A stretch of DNA of 64,000 bases from Rhodococcus sp. SMB37 (GCF_004345605.1 NZ_SLVY01000014.1:1-64000), one strand, 5' to 3'. Counted from the stretch's first letter, positions 42,963 through 52,541 are shown. Translations and numbers: made by a program. The notes: generated by a model not told the origin, from the sequence alone.

Positions 42963-45900
42963 GATGTTCCTTCCATTGTGGTCGAATGGATTTGGCGGGC
43001 AAGCAGGTCGCGAAGTCGGGCCGTGTCGACCTTCCCTGTGCCACCACGCGGAATTCTCTCGTCGGACTCGAGCACGAGCCATACCGTGGGGACCTTGAAC
43101 GAACTCAGCAGTTCTTTTGCTGCCGAGCGTAGTTCGACAGGGTCGAATGCGCGTGAGCAGATCACCGCGGCGCTCACCCGTGGTCCCGCATCGCCGTCGA
43201 CTTGCGTGACGAAGGCGTTCTCGACTCCGTCGATCGTCTTCAACGCCGCCTGCACCTCGCTCGGATACACGGTGGCTCCGTTGACCTTGAACATGTCGTC
43301 GATCCGACCCCGATGGAAGAGGAACCCTGCGTCGTCGAGATACCCGAGATCGCCTGTGGGGTAGAAACCGTCGGGTGTGAACACGTCTTCCCGGCTGCGG
43401 CCGCAGATGCCTTGCATGACATGGGGTCCCCGAACCTCGATCTGGCCTTGCATGCCGCAAGAGAGTGGGCTGCCCGTCTCGATATCGGTGATGCGGACTT
43501 CCATGCCGTCGAACGGGGTGCCGCAGCTTCCCCAGGATTCCCGAGGCATCGGAGTGTCCAACCGGTAGCCCGAGTACGGCCCGAATGTCTCGGTCATGCC
43601 GAACAGGTTCGCGCGCGAGCCCGGTTCGCCGCGCTCCGCGGCAGGCATCAGCGCGGGGAGGCTGCCCGGCTGCAGCGACGACAGGTCGACGTCCGTCGAT
43701 CCGGACCTGCGTGCCAGTGCTTCGGCCTGGTCGGGCCAGCCGCGGAACAACGTCACTTTCTCGGCTTCGAGGAGTTGCAGCGTCGTGTCGGGCGCCGGGA
43801 TTTCCTCGGTGACCAGGGTGGCGCCCGCGATCAGGGCCGACAGGATTCCCGCACCGAAACCCCCGACCCAGAAGAACGGCATCGGCAGGTAGAGCCGGCT
43901 GTCGGAGGTGATGCACCGCGCGGCCAGACCGGAGGCAACGGCCGCCAGCGCGCCGCCGTGCGAGTGCAGGACGCCCTTCGGTGGTCCGCTGCTGCCCGAC
44001 GTGAAGATGATGACCATGGTGTCGGACGGTGACACGGCGTCTTCCAGCGCGGCGGCAACCGCTCGAGTCCGGGCAGTGGGCTCCGCACCGGTTACTTCCT
44101 CGACGCCCCAGGTTCTTCGCAGGGACGGCAGGCCGGGGTGGAGAATGTCGCCCGGTTCGAGTGCGGGTTCGCCGATCGTGGTTGCCAGAGCATCGAGGTA
44201 TCGGTGCCCCCGGAATTCGTCGGCGCTGATGAGATGACCGATCGACGCAGCGTGGATCTGTGCGCGGAGTTCGGCGCCCGAAAGCAAGGTACTCAGCGGA
44301 ACGAGCACCGCACCGATCCGGGTGATCGCCACGGCGATCTGCACCCACCCGGTGTTGTTCGGCATGATCAGCCCCACCCGGGTGCCTGCGGTGACTCCGC
44401 CGTCGACGAGCGTCGCGGCGATGCGGCGGCTGGATGCGTCGAGCTCGCGGTAGCCGACTCGGGTGGCGGGGTCGACGACCATGTCCTTAGTCGGCGTCGC
44501 GTCCGCTCGTGCGCGGATCAGTGCCGCCATCGTGGTCGGAGACGGAAGGTCGGAAGGCTTGTTCAGCCTGCTCCGGACGGCCCTCAGATCCGCCTTGCCG
44601 GACGGCGTGCGAGGGATGGAGTCGACGACGGCGATCTCGGTCGGGATTTCGTAACGAGCAAGATGCGTCGACAGGTATTCGGCGAGTTCGCCGGGCGTGG
44701 CACGCGCATCGGCGCGACATTCGACCATTGCCACGGGTGTTTCACCCAATCGGGCATCGGGACGCCCGACCACTGCCGCGTTCTCCACCGCGGGATGGGT
44801 TTCGAGAGCCACCCGGATGTCGTCGGGCATGATCTTGAATCCGCCCCGGATGATCGCTTGGTCGGCGCGACCGTGGATCCAGACGAACCCGTCGGCGTCG
44901 ATCCGCGCAAGATCAGTGGTCCGCATCCAGCCCGCCATCGGCCCACGCTGCGCGGGCTTGACCTCGAGGAGACCGACCGTATCGGTGTCGACCTCGTGCC
45001 CGGACTCGTCGACTACGCGGAGTAGCGAACCCGGCTCGGCGCGCCCCACACTGCCCCGTTTACTGGACCAGCACTTGCGGTGGTCGGCGAGGTTCCATCC
45101 GGCGACACCACCGCCGAATTCTGTTGCAGCATAAGATGTGAGAACCGGAATGCCGAACTTGTCGGTGAACGCGTCGGCGTCTTCGGCCGAGAGTGGTGCG
45201 GTGCCGGAGGTGACAACGCGCAGACTCGAGAGGTCGTCGCGGGTCAGATCGGAGTGCAGCACCATGCGGAGCGCCGTCGGCACCAGGGATGCGGCGCGGG
45301 GACGGTGACGCCGGATCGCATCGGCCCACGTGGCGAGTTCGAAACGCGGCAACAACACGTAGGGTCGCGCAGCGACGATGCACTGCAGCGTCCGGTACAC
45401 CCCGCCGATATGGACCAGGGGTGCGTTGACGATCGCGACACCGGAACTGAGGCGTTCGGGCGTCGAGCCCTTCCCGATGGGGCCCAGCACGCTGTGGGCG
45501 AGCATGTCGTAGGTGAGTTCGACGCGCTTGGGGGGCCCGGTCGTTCCGCTGGTCAGCATCAGGACCGCGGTTCCGGAGCGGTTGTCGGACGGCACCGGGG
45601 GCCCTCCGGCAGTGGCCACCTGGGGTTCGTCGGAGATGTCCGCGACTGCGACGGTGGTTGTGGCGGGCGGCCGTCCGACGAGGGTGTCGAGGTCGGCGGA
45701 TTCTCCGATGACGACGCGAAGGTTCAGTGCGGCGAGGTCGGCTCGTGTGCGTGCGTCGCCCCTGGATGGATTGATGACGACGAGGCATCGTCCGGAGAGC
45801 AGCACTCCGAGAAGGACAGCGACGTGTACAGGTCGGTTGTGGAGCAGCACTCCGATTCCCGTTCCTTCGTCGGGCCCGTGCTGCCTGCAGATCGTGTTGA

Positions 45901-46054
45901 TGCGGTCGGCGCAGCGGGCGATCTGCGCCCAGGTCGTCCATTCACCCTCGTACTCGATCGCACCGGCGTCGGGATCGATGCCGACCACCGCTTCGATCCG
46001 GTGTGCGAGGCGGTGGTCGGTGACGGATTCGGTGAGCACGCTGTGGTTCGTCAT
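42959..46054 (-). CDS. Tandem double acyl-CoA synthetase (two adenylate-forming domains)
   Basis: One uninterrupted 1031-residue frame holds two complete ANL-type enzymes. Domain 1 (about 1-500) has TSGTTGPPKRV (168-178, Arg where Gly is usual), TSYAATEFGG, GRADQAIIRGGFKI and the catalytic Lys487 (TPSGKADLRA). Domain 2 (about 505-1031) has TSGSSGPPKG (685-694), FGMTETFGPY, GRIDDMFKVNGATVYP and Lys1008 (GGTGKVDTARL). No carrier-protein or condensation domain lies between them, so this is not an NRPS. The ATG overlaps the hydratase stop. Possible roles are activation of two different acids, or sequential activation of both ends of a diacid (inference). Confidence 0.88.
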   Translation of the reverse strand: MTNHSVLTESVTDHRLAHRIEAVVGIDPDAGAIEYEGEWTTWAQIARCADRINTICRQHGPDEGTGIGVLLHNRPVHVAVLLGVLLSGRCLVVINPSRGDARTRADLAALNLRVVIGESADLDTLVGRPPATTTVAVADISDEPQVATAGGPPVPSDNRSGTAVLMLTSGTTGPPKRVELTYDMLAHSVLGPIGKGSTPERLSSGVAIVNAPLVHIGGVYRTLQCIVAARPYVLLPRFELATWADAIRRHRPRAASLVPTALRMVLHSDLTRDDLSSLRVVTSGTAPLSAEDADAFTDKFGIPVLTSYAATEFGGGVAGWNLADHRKCWSSKRGSVGRAEPGSLLRVVDESGHEVDTDTVGLLEVKPAQRGPMAGWMRTTDLARIDADGFVWIHGRADQAIIRGGFKIMPDDIRVALETHPAVENAAVVGRPDARLGETPVAMVECRADARATPGELAEYLSTHLARYEIPTEIAVVDSIPRTPSGKADLRAVRSRLNKPSDLPSPTTMAALIRARADATPTKDMVVDPATRVGYRELDASSRRIAATLVDGGVTAGTRVGLIMPNNTGWVQIAVAITRIGAVLVPLSTLLSGAELRAQIHAASIGHLISADEFRGHRYLDALATTIGEPALEPGDILHPGLPSLRRTWGVEEVTGAEPTARTRAVAAALEDAVSPSDTMVIIFTSGSSGPPKGVLHSHGGALAAVASGLAARCITSDSRLYLPMPFFWVGGFGAGILSALIAGATLVTEEIPAPDTTLQLLEAEKVTLFRGWPDQAEALARRSGSTDVDLSSLQPGSLPALMPAAERGEPGSRANLFGMTETFGPYSGYRLDTPMPRESWGSCGTPFDGMEVRITDIETGSPLSCGMQGQIEVRGPHVMQGICGRSREDVFTPDGFYPTGDLGYLDDAGFLFHRGRIDDMFKVNGATVYPSEVQAALKTIDGVENAFVTQVDGDAGPRVSAAVICSRAFDPVELRSAAKELLSSFKVPTVWLVLESDERIPRGGTGKVDTARLRDLLARQIHSTTMEGTS

Positions 46055-46878
46055 CGGATCCTCGGGCGTATCGTGTCGTGGGCGGGTTGGGCGCTAGGCG
46101 CGGCGAGTTCGTCCTTCGCGATCGGGTTCCCGAGCCGCGTGTAGATCAAGCCCTGATCCATCGCGGCTCGATAGGGTTTGTCGAGGGATTCCCAGATCGC
46201 CTTCACCGTCCCCTGGGTTGCGGTCGGAGGTTTCGCGGCAATCTGGACGGCGATCTCGTGTGCTCGTATCCAGAGTTGTTCGCGCGAGCTGATTTCGGTG
46301 ACGAGCCCTATGCGGAGGGCAGTGTCGGCGCTCACGCGTTCGTCGTTGCCCATCAGTGCGATCCGCAGACTCTCTCCGAGGCCGACACGGCGCATCAGCC
46401 CGACAGGCTCGAGGGCGGAGACCAAACCGGCCGAGACGTGCGAGTCGAAGAAGGTCGCATCCGTGGAGCAGATCACCACATCGGATTCGTTGACGAAGTA
46501 CAGCGCGCCCGCCGTGCACATTCCATGGATTGCGCACACCACGGGCTTCCACATCTTCTGCCACTTGGGGCTGAGGAGCTCGCCGGGATCCTCGTGGTTC
46601 CAGATGTTGTCCGGCTGACCGTAGACGGACTTGATGTCGAGGCCGGTACTGAAGGCGCGGTCGCCTGCGGCGCGAAGCACCACAGCGTGCACCCGCTCGT
46701 CGAATTTGACGAGGCTCCATGCCTCCCGCATTTCGTTGCACATGGTCCGATCGAACGCGTTCAACCGGTCCGGCCGATTCAGAGTGATCGTGGCGACGTG
46801 GTGGTCGGCATCGACGTCGAGGAGGATCGTCTCGAACTCGGGAATCGCCGACTCGTCGACGGCCGTCGGTAATGCCAT
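46051..46878 (-). CDS. Enoyl-CoA hydratase/isomerase family protein
   Basis: The 275-residue crotonase has AFSTGLDIKSVYG near 95 and IHGMCTAGALYFVNESDVVI near 117 as the two oxyanion-hole strands. The usual second-loop Glu is replaced (TDATFFDSHVSAGLVSALEP), so it may be an isomerase, dehydratase or hydrolase rather than a standard hydratase. The stop overlaps the start of the double ligase. It is preceded by another crotonase gene 36 bp upstream, in the transcript driven from the operator at 47762. Confidence 0.85.
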   Translation of the reverse strand: MALPTAVDESAIPEFETILLDVDADHHVATITLNRPDRLNAFDRTMCNEMREAWSLVKFDERVHAVVLRAAGDRAFSTGLDIKSVYGQPDNIWNHEDPGELLSPKWQKMWKPVVCAIHGMCTAGALYFVNESDVVICSTDATFFDSHVSAGLVSALEPVGLMRRVGLGESLRIALMGNDERVSADTALRIGLVTEISSREQLWIRAHEIAVQIAAKPPTATQGTVKAIWESLDKPYRAAMDQGLIYTRLGNPIAKDELAAPSAQPAHDTIRPRIR

Positions 46879-46914
46879 TGCGGGTCTCCGATTCTCGGTG
46901 ATGTCGGTTGTGGG

Positions 46915-47748
46915 CTATCGGCCGCGGAACTCGGGTTCGGTGCGTTCCTTGAATGCGCGCAGTCCTTCTTTGAAATCCTCGGTTCGACACGCTAATTCAA
47001 GGGAATAGAGCTCCTGGTTCATGGCGTCGGTCAACGATGCCGTGTGACTGCGATTGATGGCCTGCTTGGCCAGGCCGAGGGCGACGGTGGGGCCGGATGC
47101 GAGCCGATCCAGTAGTTGGGCGGCGACGGCATCGAGATCGGGTTCGGGTGTGGAGCGGTAGATCAGCCCCCAGTTGCACGCGTCGGGTGCTCCGATCTTC
47201 TCTCCGAGCATCAGCATCTGTTTTGCCCGTGCCGTTCCTGCGAGTCGGGGGACGAGCCAGGTGGCCCCGGAGTCGGGGCTGAACCCGCGCGTGATGAACG
47301 GCTCCCAGAACACTGCGTCGTCGGCGGCGACCGTGAAGTCGGCCGCGAATGCGAGGTTGCAGCCCAGGCCCACGGCCCATCCGCGGACGGTGCAGACTAC
47401 GGGAAGGTGGAGGTCGTGGATCAGTTCGACGATGCGATGAGCCTGGTGGGGGACGCGACGCACCAGGTTTCCGGCGCGCGGCCGCGATGCATCGTTGCGG
47501 TTCGTCGCGACCCAGTCGGCACCGCCGCAGAAGTTCTCACCGGCGCCCATGATGTGCACCGCGCGAAGTGAATCATCGTGTGCCGCATCGGTGAGTTCAC
47601 GGATGAGGGTCTGGACCATCGCGGAACTCAGTGAATTGAGTGCCTCGGTGCGGTCGAGGGTGAGCCGCAGGATCGGTCCGTCGCGCTCGACACGCACCGC
47701 TTCGGATCGTCTGCGCGAACCGTGGTCGTTGCTCACCGTGGTAACCAC
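46915..47748 (-). CDS. Enoyl-CoA hydratase/isomerase (PaaG-like)
   Basis: The 277-residue crotonase starts at GTG 47748 and has FCGGADWVATNR near 72 and VRGWAVGLGCNLAFAADFTV near 120. EPFITRGFSPDSGATWLVPR follows, a PaaG/ring-opening-type wording with Asp in place of the catalytic Glu. It is first gene of the minus-strand operon hydratase-hydratase-double ligase-DUF1059-ferredoxin. The shared operator lies 14 bp upstream of its start. Confidence 0.85.
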   Translation of the reverse strand: MVTTVSNDHGSRRRSEAVRVERDGPILRLTLDRTEALNSLSSAMVQTLIRELTDAAHDDSLRAVHIMGAGENFCGGADWVATNRNDASRPRAGNLVRRVPHQAHRIVELIHDLHLPVVCTVRGWAVGLGCNLAFAADFTVAADDAVFWEPFITRGFSPDSGATWLVPRLAGTARAKQMLMLGEKIGAPDACNWGLIYRSTPEPDLDAVAAQLLDRLASGPTVALGLAKQAINRSHTASLTDAMNQELYSLELACRTEDFKEGLRAFKERTEPEFRGR

Positions 47749-47761
47749 CCCTCACAACCTA

Positions 47762-47780
47762 TACTGTTACATATACGGTA
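47762..47780. promoter_or_regulatory. Shared 19-bp operator, hydratase/thioesterase divergent promoter
   Basis: TACTGT-TACATAT-ACGGTA differs from the perfect copy by one half-site base. It lies in the 107-bp gap between the minus-strand hydratase operon and the plus-strand thioesterase-hydratase-P450 operon, so it can govern both. Confidence 0.7.
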
Positions 47781-47855
47781 TGTAGTACCGTTGCGTTCTA
47801 CACAAGTTAGCAAGGAACCCGGGCCGACGGAACCGGGACGGCCGAAAGAGGCGCG

Positions 47856-48542
47856 ATGACCAGCTACGAGGTGGAACCGACGACGTCCCGCCCCGACGGG
47901 CGTTATGTTCCGGGGCGGTTCGGCGAGGCGCCACTGCCGCAGACCCGACATGCTGCGAGCGCACTCCGCCGGCTCACAGGGCTGCTGCTCTCACTCGAAC
48001 ACGAACACGAGGTCGTCGACGAGATGCTCACCCGCTTCGCGGAATGGGAGCAGATTCTGGCAGCAGCCGTGCCTGCCGATCTTCGGCTCCGGCGCGCAGA
48101 CGACACCAGTGGCGACCGGCGCGTGTACCTCGACCATGCCATCGACATCGGAGCATTCAACCCGGCCTTCCCCGACTACGAACTCCGGACGTTCGACGCC
48201 GACACCGCGTCCGGCACGGTGAACTTCCCCCTGGTGTACGAGGGGCCACCCGGGCTGGTTCACGGTGGTTTTCTCGCCGTGTTCTTCGATTGCATGATCC
48301 AGCACCACAATTGCGAGGTCGGGATCGCGGGGAAGACACGTCTGCTCAGTATTCGCTATCGGCGACCCACCCCGTTGCTCACCACGCTGGATTTCGATGT
48401 CGTCCGACGGACGACGGAACGCGGCCTGGTATCCGAAGCGCGCCTCGTGCGGGACGGCGAAGTGTTGTGTATCGCCGAGCTCGACTGCGTCGCCATGCAG
48501 ATCGACCAGCTGGAGACCACGGCATTCGGCCACCGCCGATGA
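47856..48542 (+). CDS. Hotdog-fold thioesterase (PaaI-like)
   Basis: The 228-residue protein has an N-terminal helical extension of about 110 residues and a C-terminal hotdog domain. The active-site phrase is YEGPPGLVHGGFLAVFFDCM near 128-147, which is the PaaI/acyl-CoA thioesterase pattern HGG. It would release CoA from a stalled or product acyl-CoA. AGAGGCGCG precedes the ATG. It is first gene of a plus-strand operon with a hydratase and a P450. Confidence 0.78.
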   Translation: MTSYEVEPTTSRPDGRYVPGRFGEAPLPQTRHAASALRRLTGLLLSLEHEHEVVDEMLTRFAEWEQILAAAVPADLRLRRADDTSGDRRVYLDHAIDIGAFNPAFPDYELRTFDADTASGTVNFPLVYEGPPGLVHGGFLAVFFDCMIQHHNCEVGIAGKTRLLSIRYRRPTPLLTTLDFDVVRRTTERGLVSEARLVRDGEVLCIAELDCVAMQIDQLETTAFGHRR

Positions 48543-48594
48543 CGCACTTTCGGCTGTATCCCGCGGCAGGAAACACCATTCGGAAGGACTACAG

Positions 48595-49500
48595 ATGACC
48601 GAGGCCAGTGCGTCCGACGGCAGGGTGTTGTTCGAGATCGACCGCGATACCCGAATCGCGACGATCACCCTGAACAATCCGTCGCAGCGAAACTCCTACG
48701 ATCAGGCGATGCGCGACGAACTCGCGCGATACCTGGACATCGTGGTCGATGACGACGACCTCACCGTCGTGCTGCTGCGGGGAGCGGAAGGCGTGTTCAG
48801 CACCGGAGCGAACATGAACAACGCCTACGGCTGGTACGGCGAGGGCCGAGGCGGCAACGGTGACAATCCGGCGCCGGAGAAGCGCAGGCCGAGTCAACGA
48901 CGCCGATTGACCGTGGACCGCAAAACCTTCGGTTTCTATCACGAATTCCTGGGATTTCCGAAGGTCACCGTCGGCGAGATCAGCGGATTCGCATTGGGCG
49001 GCGGCTTCGAGATGGCCCTGATGACCGACATCTCCGTCATCGCGCGCGACACACGAATCGGCATGCCCGCGACCCGTTTTCTCGGTCCGGCGCTCGGAAG
49101 CCTGCACATGTTCTTCCACCGCCTGGGGCCCGTCCTGGCGAGGCAATTGCTCCTCACCGGCGACATCGTCACCGCCGAATCCGTCGAGCACCGTGGTGTG
49201 TTCACCGAAACCTGCGAATCCGCGCACGTGACGGCGCGCGCACGGTATTGGGCCGAGAAGGCCGCGAAGATGCCGGCCGACGGGGTCGTCATCGCCAAGG
49301 AAGCGTTCCGATTGGTCGAGCAGAGCCAGGCGTACCAGGGAGAAGAGGTCGCGAGCTACCTCTTCCACGCATTCGGCACCAATCTCCAGTTCTCCTCCGG
49401 CGAATTCAATTTCGTGAAGACACGTGCCCAGCACGGGACGAAGCACGCCTTCCGTCTCCGTGACGAGCACTTCCACGTCCCCGAGCCGGACCTGACGTGA
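48595..49500 (+). CDS. Enoyl-CoA hydratase/isomerase family protein
   Basis: The 301-residue crotonase is longer than usual because of a basic insert after VFSTGANMNNAYGWYGEG near 66-83 (KRRPSQRRRLTVDRK). The second oxyanion strand is ISGFALGGGFEMALMTDISV near 128. The insert resembles that of 6-oxocamphor-hydrolase- or ring-cleaving-type crotonases, but this is only a suggestion. GGAAGGAC lies upstream of the ATG. The stop is followed by the P450 after 20 bp. Confidence 0.82.
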   Translation: MTEASASDGRVLFEIDRDTRIATITLNNPSQRNSYDQAMRDELARYLDIVVDDDDLTVVLLRGAEGVFSTGANMNNAYGWYGEGRGGNGDNPAPEKRRPSQRRRLTVDRKTFGFYHEFLGFPKVTVGEISGFALGGGFEMALMTDISVIARDTRIGMPATRFLGPALGSLHMFFHRLGPVLARQLLLTGDIVTAESVEHRGVFTETCESAHVTARARYWAEKAAKMPADGVVIAKEAFRLVEQSQAYQGEEVASYLFHAFGTNLQFSSGEFNFVKTRAQHGTKHAFRLRDEHFHVPEPDLT

Positions 49501-49520
49501 GTTCCCCACAGGAGGATGCC

Positions 49521-50735
49521 GTGACCCACACGAAGCTCGTCTTCGACCCGTTCTCGCAAGAATTCTTCGACGGTCCATACGACATCTACACCAGGATGCG
49601 CGACGAGGCACCCGTCTACTACAGCGAGGAATACGACTTCTATGCATTGAGCCGGTACGAGGACGTCGCTCCGGCATATCGAGATTTCGAAACCTATTCC
49701 TCGGCACGAGGACTCGATCTGGCCACCGTGCGCAAAGGCGAGATCTCCTCGTTCAAGTCGATCATCGTCCTCGACCCACCCGAGCACCGGCACATGCGAC
49801 GACTCGTGAGCAAGGTGTTCACGCCCCGAGCGATCAACGACCTGCGCGAGATGGTCGACGCACAGATCGTCCGTTTTCTCGACCGCGTGGACCCCGCGGG
49901 TTTCGATATGGTCCAGGATTTCTCGGCATACTTCCCGATGGAGATCATCTCGGAGATGCTCGGTGTTCCAGAGGAGTACCGGACTCGGCTGCGTCTGTGG
50001 ACCGATGCGTCGCTGCACCGTGAGATCGGGCAGATCGAGATGGATGAGGCCGGAACCGACGCGGTCGTCGAAGCGATGCGGTTCTACTACGGGCTCGTCA
50101 AAGAGCGTCGTGATAATCCCCAGGACGACATGATCAGCAAGCTCATCGAGGCCGAGATCGAACGCGACGACGATCAGCCGCCGGCACTGACCACAATGGA
50201 GATCGCGATGTTCGCGTCGTTGCTCGGCGGCGCCGGAGCCGAGACCGTAGCCAAGCTGGTCGGCGGAGCGCCGGTGACGTTCGCGCGATTCCCGGATCAG
50301 TGGGCCAAGTTGCGGGAGGATCGCTCGCTCATTCCGGATGCGGTCGAAGAACTGCTGCGTTTCGAATCCCCGAATCAGTACAACGTGCGGTACTCCATGC
50401 GCGACGTCGAACTGCACGGGGTGACCATTCCCGCAGGCAAGCCGGTGTTCTTGATGCTGGGTGCGGCGAATAGGGACCCTGCTGCCTTCGACGAACCGGA
50501 TGTCTTCGACATCGAGCGGGATCGTGCGGGCCGGCAGAGCCTCGCTTTCGGGCTCGGGATCCACAGCTGTCTCGGTGCGGCACTTGCGCGGATGGAAAGC
50601 GCACTGGCCCTCGGTCATCTACTCGATTTCATGCCCGAGTTCGAGGTCGATTTCGACAACTGCACCCGTGTGAGTATGCAGAATGTGGCGGGTTACGAGA
50701 GCGTGCCGGTCAGGGTTCGCACCAGGTTGCACTGA
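49521..50735 (+). CDS. Cytochrome P450
   Basis: The 404-residue P450 has the I-helix LGGAGAETVAKLV near 237-249, the K-helix ELLR near 280 and the heme loop FGLGIHSCLG with Cys350. In the I helix the usual acid-Thr pair is Glu-Thr. The GTG at 49521 is preferred because AGGAGG stands six bases upstream; the open frame starts 24 bp earlier at the hydratase stop. The small ferredoxin at 42574-42765 is a likely electron donor. It is last gene before a strong terminator. Confidence 0.87.
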   Translation: MTHTKLVFDPFSQEFFDGPYDIYTRMRDEAPVYYSEEYDFYALSRYEDVAPAYRDFETYSSARGLDLATVRKGEISSFKSIIVLDPPEHRHMRRLVSKVFTPRAINDLREMVDAQIVRFLDRVDPAGFDMVQDFSAYFPMEIISEMLGVPEEYRTRLRLWTDASLHREIGQIEMDEAGTDAVVEAMRFYYGLVKERRDNPQDDMISKLIEAEIERDDDQPPALTTMEIAMFASLLGGAGAETVAKLVGGAPVTFARFPDQWAKLREDRSLIPDAVEELLRFESPNQYNVRYSMRDVELHGVTIPAGKPVFLMLGAANRDPAAFDEPDVFDIERDRAGRQSLAFGLGIHSCLGAALARMESALALGHLLDFMPEFEVDFDNCTRVSMQNVAGYESVPVRVRTRLH

Positions 50736-50758
50736 CGCCGGGTGGCGATCACACCGTA

Positions 50759-50801
50759 AATAGACAGAAGCAACCTTCCGGAAAGGTTGTTTCTGTCTAT
50801 T
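50759..50801. terminator. Strong bidirectional terminator hairpin
   Basis: AATAGACAGAA (50759-50769), one G:T pair and CAACCTT (50771-50777) pair with the mirrored arm 50783-50801 around a 5-nt loop, giving a 19-bp stem. It ends in TT/AA-rich flanks and sits between the convergent P450 and thiolase genes. Confidence 0.85.
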
Positions 50802-50827
50802 CGTGCCGCGGCGGTGTTCGATCGCTT

Positions 50828-51970
50828 CTATGTGGACACAACGGTTGCGCCCGCGGTCCCCGGCGCACCGTAGAGCAATGCGAATCCCGCTTTCGGATTC
50901 CCTGGTACCTGCCGTGGTCCGGCGTCGCCGCGCAGCTGAAGCACGAGTTCGTGGAGTTGCCGCAGCCCCGAGGCGCCGATCGGCTCGCCATTGGCGATCA
51001 ATCCGCCGTCGGTGTTGACGGGGAGACTTCCCCCGATCTCGGTGGCGCCGTCCGCGATCAGCTTCTCCTGGTCGCCGTCGGCGCAGAATCCGGCTTCCGC
51101 CATGTGGATCACCTCGGCACCGGCGTCGGTGTCCTGGAGTTGGACCACATCGATGTCCTGGGGCGAGATGCCTGCAGCCTCGAAGGCGGCGCGCGAGGCG
51201 AACACAGACGGTGACGGGACTTCGTCGACCGGCGCGTAGGTGGTGTTGACCTCGTAGGCGCCGTAGGTGCGTGTGCGGACCTCTACCGAACGGACATGGA
51301 CCGGCTTGGACGTGAAGCGGTGGGCGATGTCGGCTCGGCACATGATGACCGCGGCCGCGCCTTCATCCGGGGCACAGAACATGTAGTGCGTCAGTGGGTA
51401 GTTGAGCATCGGGGAGTCGAGAATCTGCTGTTCCGAGATGGGCTTGCGCCTGAACGCATTCGGATTGTTCACGCCGTTCCGGTAGTTCTTCGCGGCGACC
51501 TTCGCCAAGGTCCGGACGGAGATGTCGTGGTCGTGCAGGTAGCGGTTTGCCTTCATTCCGAAAAACTGCGTGGTGAGGTACTGGCCGTTCTCTCCGTACC
51601 AGGAGGGCATTCCGACCAGTGTCGGATCCACGGTGAATGCGCCGCGAGGGTGCTTGTCGAGACCGATGGCGATACCGACGTCGTACTTGCCGAGCCTGAT
51701 TGCATCCGCGCATGCCTCGGTTGCGCTTGCGGCCGTGGCGCAGGCGTTGAACACGTTGGTGAACGGTATTCCGGTGAGCCCCATCAGGCCTACGATCGCG
51801 TCGGGATTCGCGATCTCCCAGCTGCCTCCGACGGCGAACTGGATGTCGTTCCATTCGAGGCCGGCATCGGCGAGCGCGGCGCGGATGGCGTCGGTGCCCA
51901 TCTGCATCGCCGTCTTGTCGAACCGGCCGAAGGGATGCATGCCCACGCCGATGATCGCTACCTCATTCAT
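50828..51970 (-). CDS. Thiolase-like lipid-transfer protein (Ltp2-type aldolase candidate)
   Basis: The 380-residue thiolase-fold protein keeps Cys77 (FNACATAASA). At the C-terminus it has NTDGGLIANGEPIGASGLRQ where true thiolases have GHPxGATG. This is the pattern of SCP-x/Ltp2-type proteins. Ltp2 works with a DUF35 partner as a retro-aldolase that removes propionyl-CoA from a steroid side chain. Here the DUF35 gene overlaps it by 8 bp, which strongly supports a complex. A degradative retro-aldol step on a beta-hydroxy acyl-CoA is therefore likely (inference). Confidence 0.83.
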   Translation of the reverse strand: MNEVAIIGVGMHPFGRFDKTAMQMGTDAIRAALADAGLEWNDIQFAVGGSWEIANPDAIVGLMGLTGIPFTNVFNACATAASATEACADAIRLGKYDVGIAIGLDKHPRGAFTVDPTLVGMPSWYGENGQYLTTQFFGMKANRYLHDHDISVRTLAKVAAKNYRNGVNNPNAFRRKPISEQQILDSPMLNYPLTHYMFCAPDEGAAAVIMCRADIAHRFTSKPVHVRSVEVRTRTYGAYEVNTTYAPVDEVPSPSVFASRAAFEAAGISPQDIDVVQLQDTDAGAEVIHMAEAGFCADGDQEKLIADGATEIGGSLPVNTDGGLIANGEPIGASGLRQLHELVLQLRGDAGPRQVPGNPKAGFALLYGAPGTAGATVVST

Positions 51971-52403
51971 TCGATGCCCCCTTCGGATCGACCGGCCGAA
52001 ATGCGAAAGTGAGGACTTCGTCGCCCTTCTCGTCGTGACCGAGCGGGATCATCGTCAACTCGACATCCATGCCGAACTCCAGGTTCGACGGACTGTTCTC
52101 CGTGAGGCGCCCCTCCACTCGGACCACGTCGCCCAACTGCACGAGGCCGACGCCGAACGGTACGAACGTCTCGGGGGTTTCGTCCCCGAGATACGGCGCG
52201 CCGGGGAGGAAGCCCTGCGTGGTCCAGGCGACGAGGGTTCCGGTGCGAGGGAGCGCGACGTCGGTCATCTGTTCGCGGCTGCACCGAGGGCACAGCGGCT
52301 GCACTGGGAAGACCGTCGCCTCGCAGTGGTCGCATGTACTTGCGAGGAGGTGCGGCCGGGCGTCGGGCCAGGTCGATAATTCTGGGGCGATAGCTCTCTG
52401 CAT
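51963..52403 (-). CDS. Zn-ribbon OB-fold (DUF35) protein
   Basis: The 146-residue protein has the four-cysteine zinc ribbon C24-x2-C27 and C38-x2-C41, followed by an OB fold (TGTLVAWTTQGF near 54). DUF35 proteins bind acyl-CoA and form tight complexes with thiolase-like aldolases such as Ltp2. The gene starts first in the transcript and overlaps the thiolase gene, the standard order. The shared operator lies 70 bp upstream of the ATG. Confidence 0.87.
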   Translation of the reverse strand: MQRAIAPELSTWPDARPHLLASTCDHCEATVFPVQPLCPRCSREQMTDVALPRTGTLVAWTTQGFLPGAPYLGDETPETFVPFGVGLVQLGDVVRVEGRLTENSPSNLEFGMDVELTMIPLGHDEKGDEVLTFAFRPVDPKGASNE

Positions 52404-52472
52404 GGATCGTCCTCAGGTCGTCGGGACTGGGAAGAGACTTGTCCGGGACACTCTCAACTCTTGCGGTAGATC

Positions 52473-52491
52473 ATACCGATAGGTATACAGT
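52473..52491. promoter_or_regulatory. Shared 19-bp operator, DUF35/amidohydrolase divergent promoter
   Basis: TACCGA-TAGGTAT-ACAGTA matches the shared element; on the minus strand it reads TACTGT-N7-TCGGTA. It lies in the 138-bp gap between the minus-strand aldolase pair and the plus-strand amidohydrolase/acyl-CoA dehydrogenase operon. Confidence 0.65.
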
Positions 52492-52541
52492 AGTAGCGGT
52501 TATCACGCGAGAGGCCACGCAGTCGTCCGAACGGAGATCAT

